From assembly GCA_045602005.1 (NCBI GenBank), contig JAZSAS010000036.1, positions 1 to 6,403 on the forward strand: a DNA stretch of 6,403 nucleotides. The letters run 5' to 3'. Under the pieces are notes generated by a model. That model was not told the origin of the DNA and did no database searches. It was given only the letters and a program-made list of their open reading frames with translations. Every line of letters starts with the position of its first letter. The first letter of the stretch is position 1. The translations under genes were made by a program, and so were the position numbers. This document shows positions 5,887 through 6,403 of the stretch, piece by piece. The DNA comes from UMGS755 sp045602005. GTDB lineage: Bacteria > Bacillota > Clostridia > UBA1381 > UBA9506.

Positions 5887-5894
5887 CAAATGTA
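5887..5894 (-). promoter_or_regulatory. Promoter -7 box for the 99-residue gene
   Basis: Minus-strand TACATTTG matches TAnnTTTG exactly; transcription would start near 5880, about 33 nt before the ATG. A TTTC lies 22 bp upstream as a loose -33 element. A second match, TATTTTTG, occurs on the same strand near 5931-5938. Confidence 0.55.
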
Positions 5895-5951
5895 AGTTTG
5901 ATCCGTGCCGTTTTTTGAAACGCACGCTGCAAAAATAACATACCTCAATAC

Positions 5952-6007
5952 CACTTTTCGGGTGTGAGGGCACTTTTTGGATATAGAGCATCGCGATGAA
6001 CAAAAAA
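5952..6007. repeat. Structured repeat element, copy 2
   Basis: A direct, diverged copy of 4372-4430. The first 16 bases (CACTTTTCGGGTGTGA) are identical, followed by shared TTTTTGGAT, GAG, CGATGA and A-run blocks. The long arms of copy 1 are reduced here to CTTTTTG/CAAAAAAG, but the centre holds a perfect 10-base palindrome CATCGCGATG (5989-5998). On the minus strand it lies between the iteron block and the promoter of the 99-residue gene. Confidence 0.7.
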
Positions 6008-6009
6008 GT

Positions 6010-6034
6010 TAACTGCAAACTGCAATAACTGCAA
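6010..6034 (-). repeat. TGCAGT iteron block, right (three units)
   Basis: Minus-strand TGCAGT starts at 6033, 6024 and 6017. Sequence and 9, 7 spacing match units 1-3 of the block at 5453-5484, in inverted orientation. Confidence 0.75.
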
Positions 6035-6065
6035 GCCATAATCACACAGCTCTTACGATTCTTTG

Positions 6066-6073
6066 TATCTTTG
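6066..6073 (+). promoter_or_regulatory. Promoter -7 box of a non-coding transcript
   Basis: TATCTTTG matches TAnnTTTG exactly; no clear TTG is seen at the -33 position. A start near 6079-6080 coincides with the first base of a 14-bp RNA stem. The 10 bases 6065-6074 (GTATCTTTGC) also match the GTAnnTTTGC core used by CTnDOT-type integrative elements, though that core resembles promoters in general. Confidence 0.5.
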
Positions 6074-6158
6074 CACCATCAGCACTTGAAACGACTGTAG
6101 GATGATGTTTCTCATGAAAAGCGGACACGGTTTCAGGTGCTGAAAATTCTGTTACGAA

Positions 6159-6199
6159 GGTACCATTTGATTTCGACTCGTTTGATTTTTCAGGTGCGG
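6159..6199 (+). repeat. 41-bp repeat, copy 2
   Basis: Inverted partner of 4487-4527, 40 of 41 bases identical, and like it followed closely by the same terminator hairpin. The two copies with their terminators face outward at the ends of 4449-6233. Confidence 0.85.
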
Positions 6200-6204
6200 G
6201 GCAA

Positions 6205-6233
6205 AGAGCTGTGCGTTGCATGGCTCTTTTTTT
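6205..6233 (+). terminator. Terminator of the candidate small RNA (module copy 3)
   Basis: AGAGCTGTGC (6205-6214) pairs with GCATGGCTCT (6218-6227), two G-U pairs and a GTT loop, followed by a T-run. It is a diverged copy of the hairpins at 4454 and 5492, and the changed bases keep the stem through wobble pairs. Confidence 0.85.
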
Positions 6234-6352
6234 ATTCTAAAAAAAAAGTAAAACACATATCAAATATAAGTAATCTACTTACAAAATCATTAAAAAATAA
6301 GTAACAGTGTAATCTATCTGCACAGTTTAGGTAAAAGTAAAAAGTTTTATTC
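6234..6352. other. AT-rich spacer before the right insertion sequence
   Basis: No gene is visible. It contains a short palindrome TAAGTA-ATC-TACTTA (6267-6281) and a loose echo of it (ATAAGTAAC, then GTAATCTA) near 6296-6317. No target duplication partner for the right insertion sequence can be assigned. Confidence 0.4.
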
Positions 6353-6403
6353 ACCCGTTGGCGGAATTAAAGTATTAGTATTCTGAGGATAAAAAAAGTT
6401 GTG
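6353..6403 (+). mobile_element. Inner end of a second copy of the IS982-family element
   Basis: All 51 bases are the exact reverse complement of 583-633. Orientation implies that its transposase lies to the right, beyond the window, and points away from the left copy's transposase. Only the terminal repeat and part of the promoter region (up to the -33 TTG) are seen. Confidence 0.85.

Larger units (their letters stand above)
6079..6233 (+). ncRNA. Candidate structured small RNA or gene-less transcript
   Basis: An exact -7 box upstream and a strong terminator downstream delimit about 155 nt with no substantial ORF (only MMFLMKSGHGFRC at 6102-6143). The 5' end TCAGCACTTGAAAC (6079-6092) pairs with GTTTCAGGTGCTGA (6130-6143) in a 14-bp stem with one G-U pair. 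A second TTTCAGGTGC at 6188-6197, inside the 41-bp repeat, can compete for the same 5' arm. A frame through the 3' part reads VPFDFDSFDFSGA but has no start codon and a stop upstream. It could be a small RNA, a regulatory leader whose gene has been lost, or the scar of a cassette. No known RNA family was recognised. Confidence 0.45.

Noticed and set aside
5848..6045. Upstream extension of the 99-residue protein to 165 residues
   Set aside because: The extension crosses an exact promoter box and the structured repeat, and its composition is not protein-like.
6117..6240. Coding frame with KVPFDFDSFDFSGA in the 41-bp repeat
   Set aside because: No start codon in frame, a stop just upstream, and the reading runs through the terminator hairpin; conservation is better explained at nucleotide level.

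Overview
The window looks like an accessory, mobile-element-rich segment from a gut Bacteroidales genome (Bacteroides, Phocaeicola or Parabacteroides type). The evidence is several upstream regions with the Bacteroides -7 box TAnnTTTG, mostly poor Shine-Dalgarno sequences, a lipobox protein with an acidic tail after the cysteine, and IS982-family ends. No housekeeping gene is present.

Layout. The window is bracketed by two truncated copies of the same insertion sequence in opposite orientation. The left copy (1-633) carries the N-terminal 174 residues of a minus-strand IS982-family transposase. The right copy (6353-6403) shows only its first 51 bp, identical to the inner end of the left copy. 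Between them lie about 5.7 kb in three blocks. Block A (663-2348) holds a small lipoprotein gene (+) converging, across a perfect bidirectional terminator, on a minus-strand unit. That unit encodes a protein with a C-terminal membrane segment, a 123-residue unknown protein, and a decayed tandem copy of the latter's C-terminal half. Block B (2485-4221) is a plus-strand two-gene operon encoding a 404-residue unknown protein and a YkvA-type DUF1232 membrane protein. It is divergent from block A. Block C (4340-6233) is a patchwork of small minus-strand genes separated by unusually structured repeats: a 161-residue secreted protein, a broken ORF upstream of it, and a 99-residue unknown protein with its own promoter and terminator.

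The most interesting part is block C. Its intergenic DNA is built from repeated modules. These are three copies of one terminator hairpin, two inverted copies of a 41-bp element (40 of 41 bases identical), and two direct copies of a CACTTTTCGGGTGTGA element (one with pseudoknot-ordered arms). Two inverted TGCAGT iteron blocks also flank the 99-residue gene like the ends of a cassette. At the right end a promoter-like sequence is followed by a structured, gene-less transcript candidate of about 155 nt. Its 5' arm can pair with either of two downstream sites, one of which also occurs in the 3' region of the secreted-protein gene. This looks like a modular gene-cassette region assembled by recombination. 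The functions of most encoded proteins cannot be told from sequence alone.
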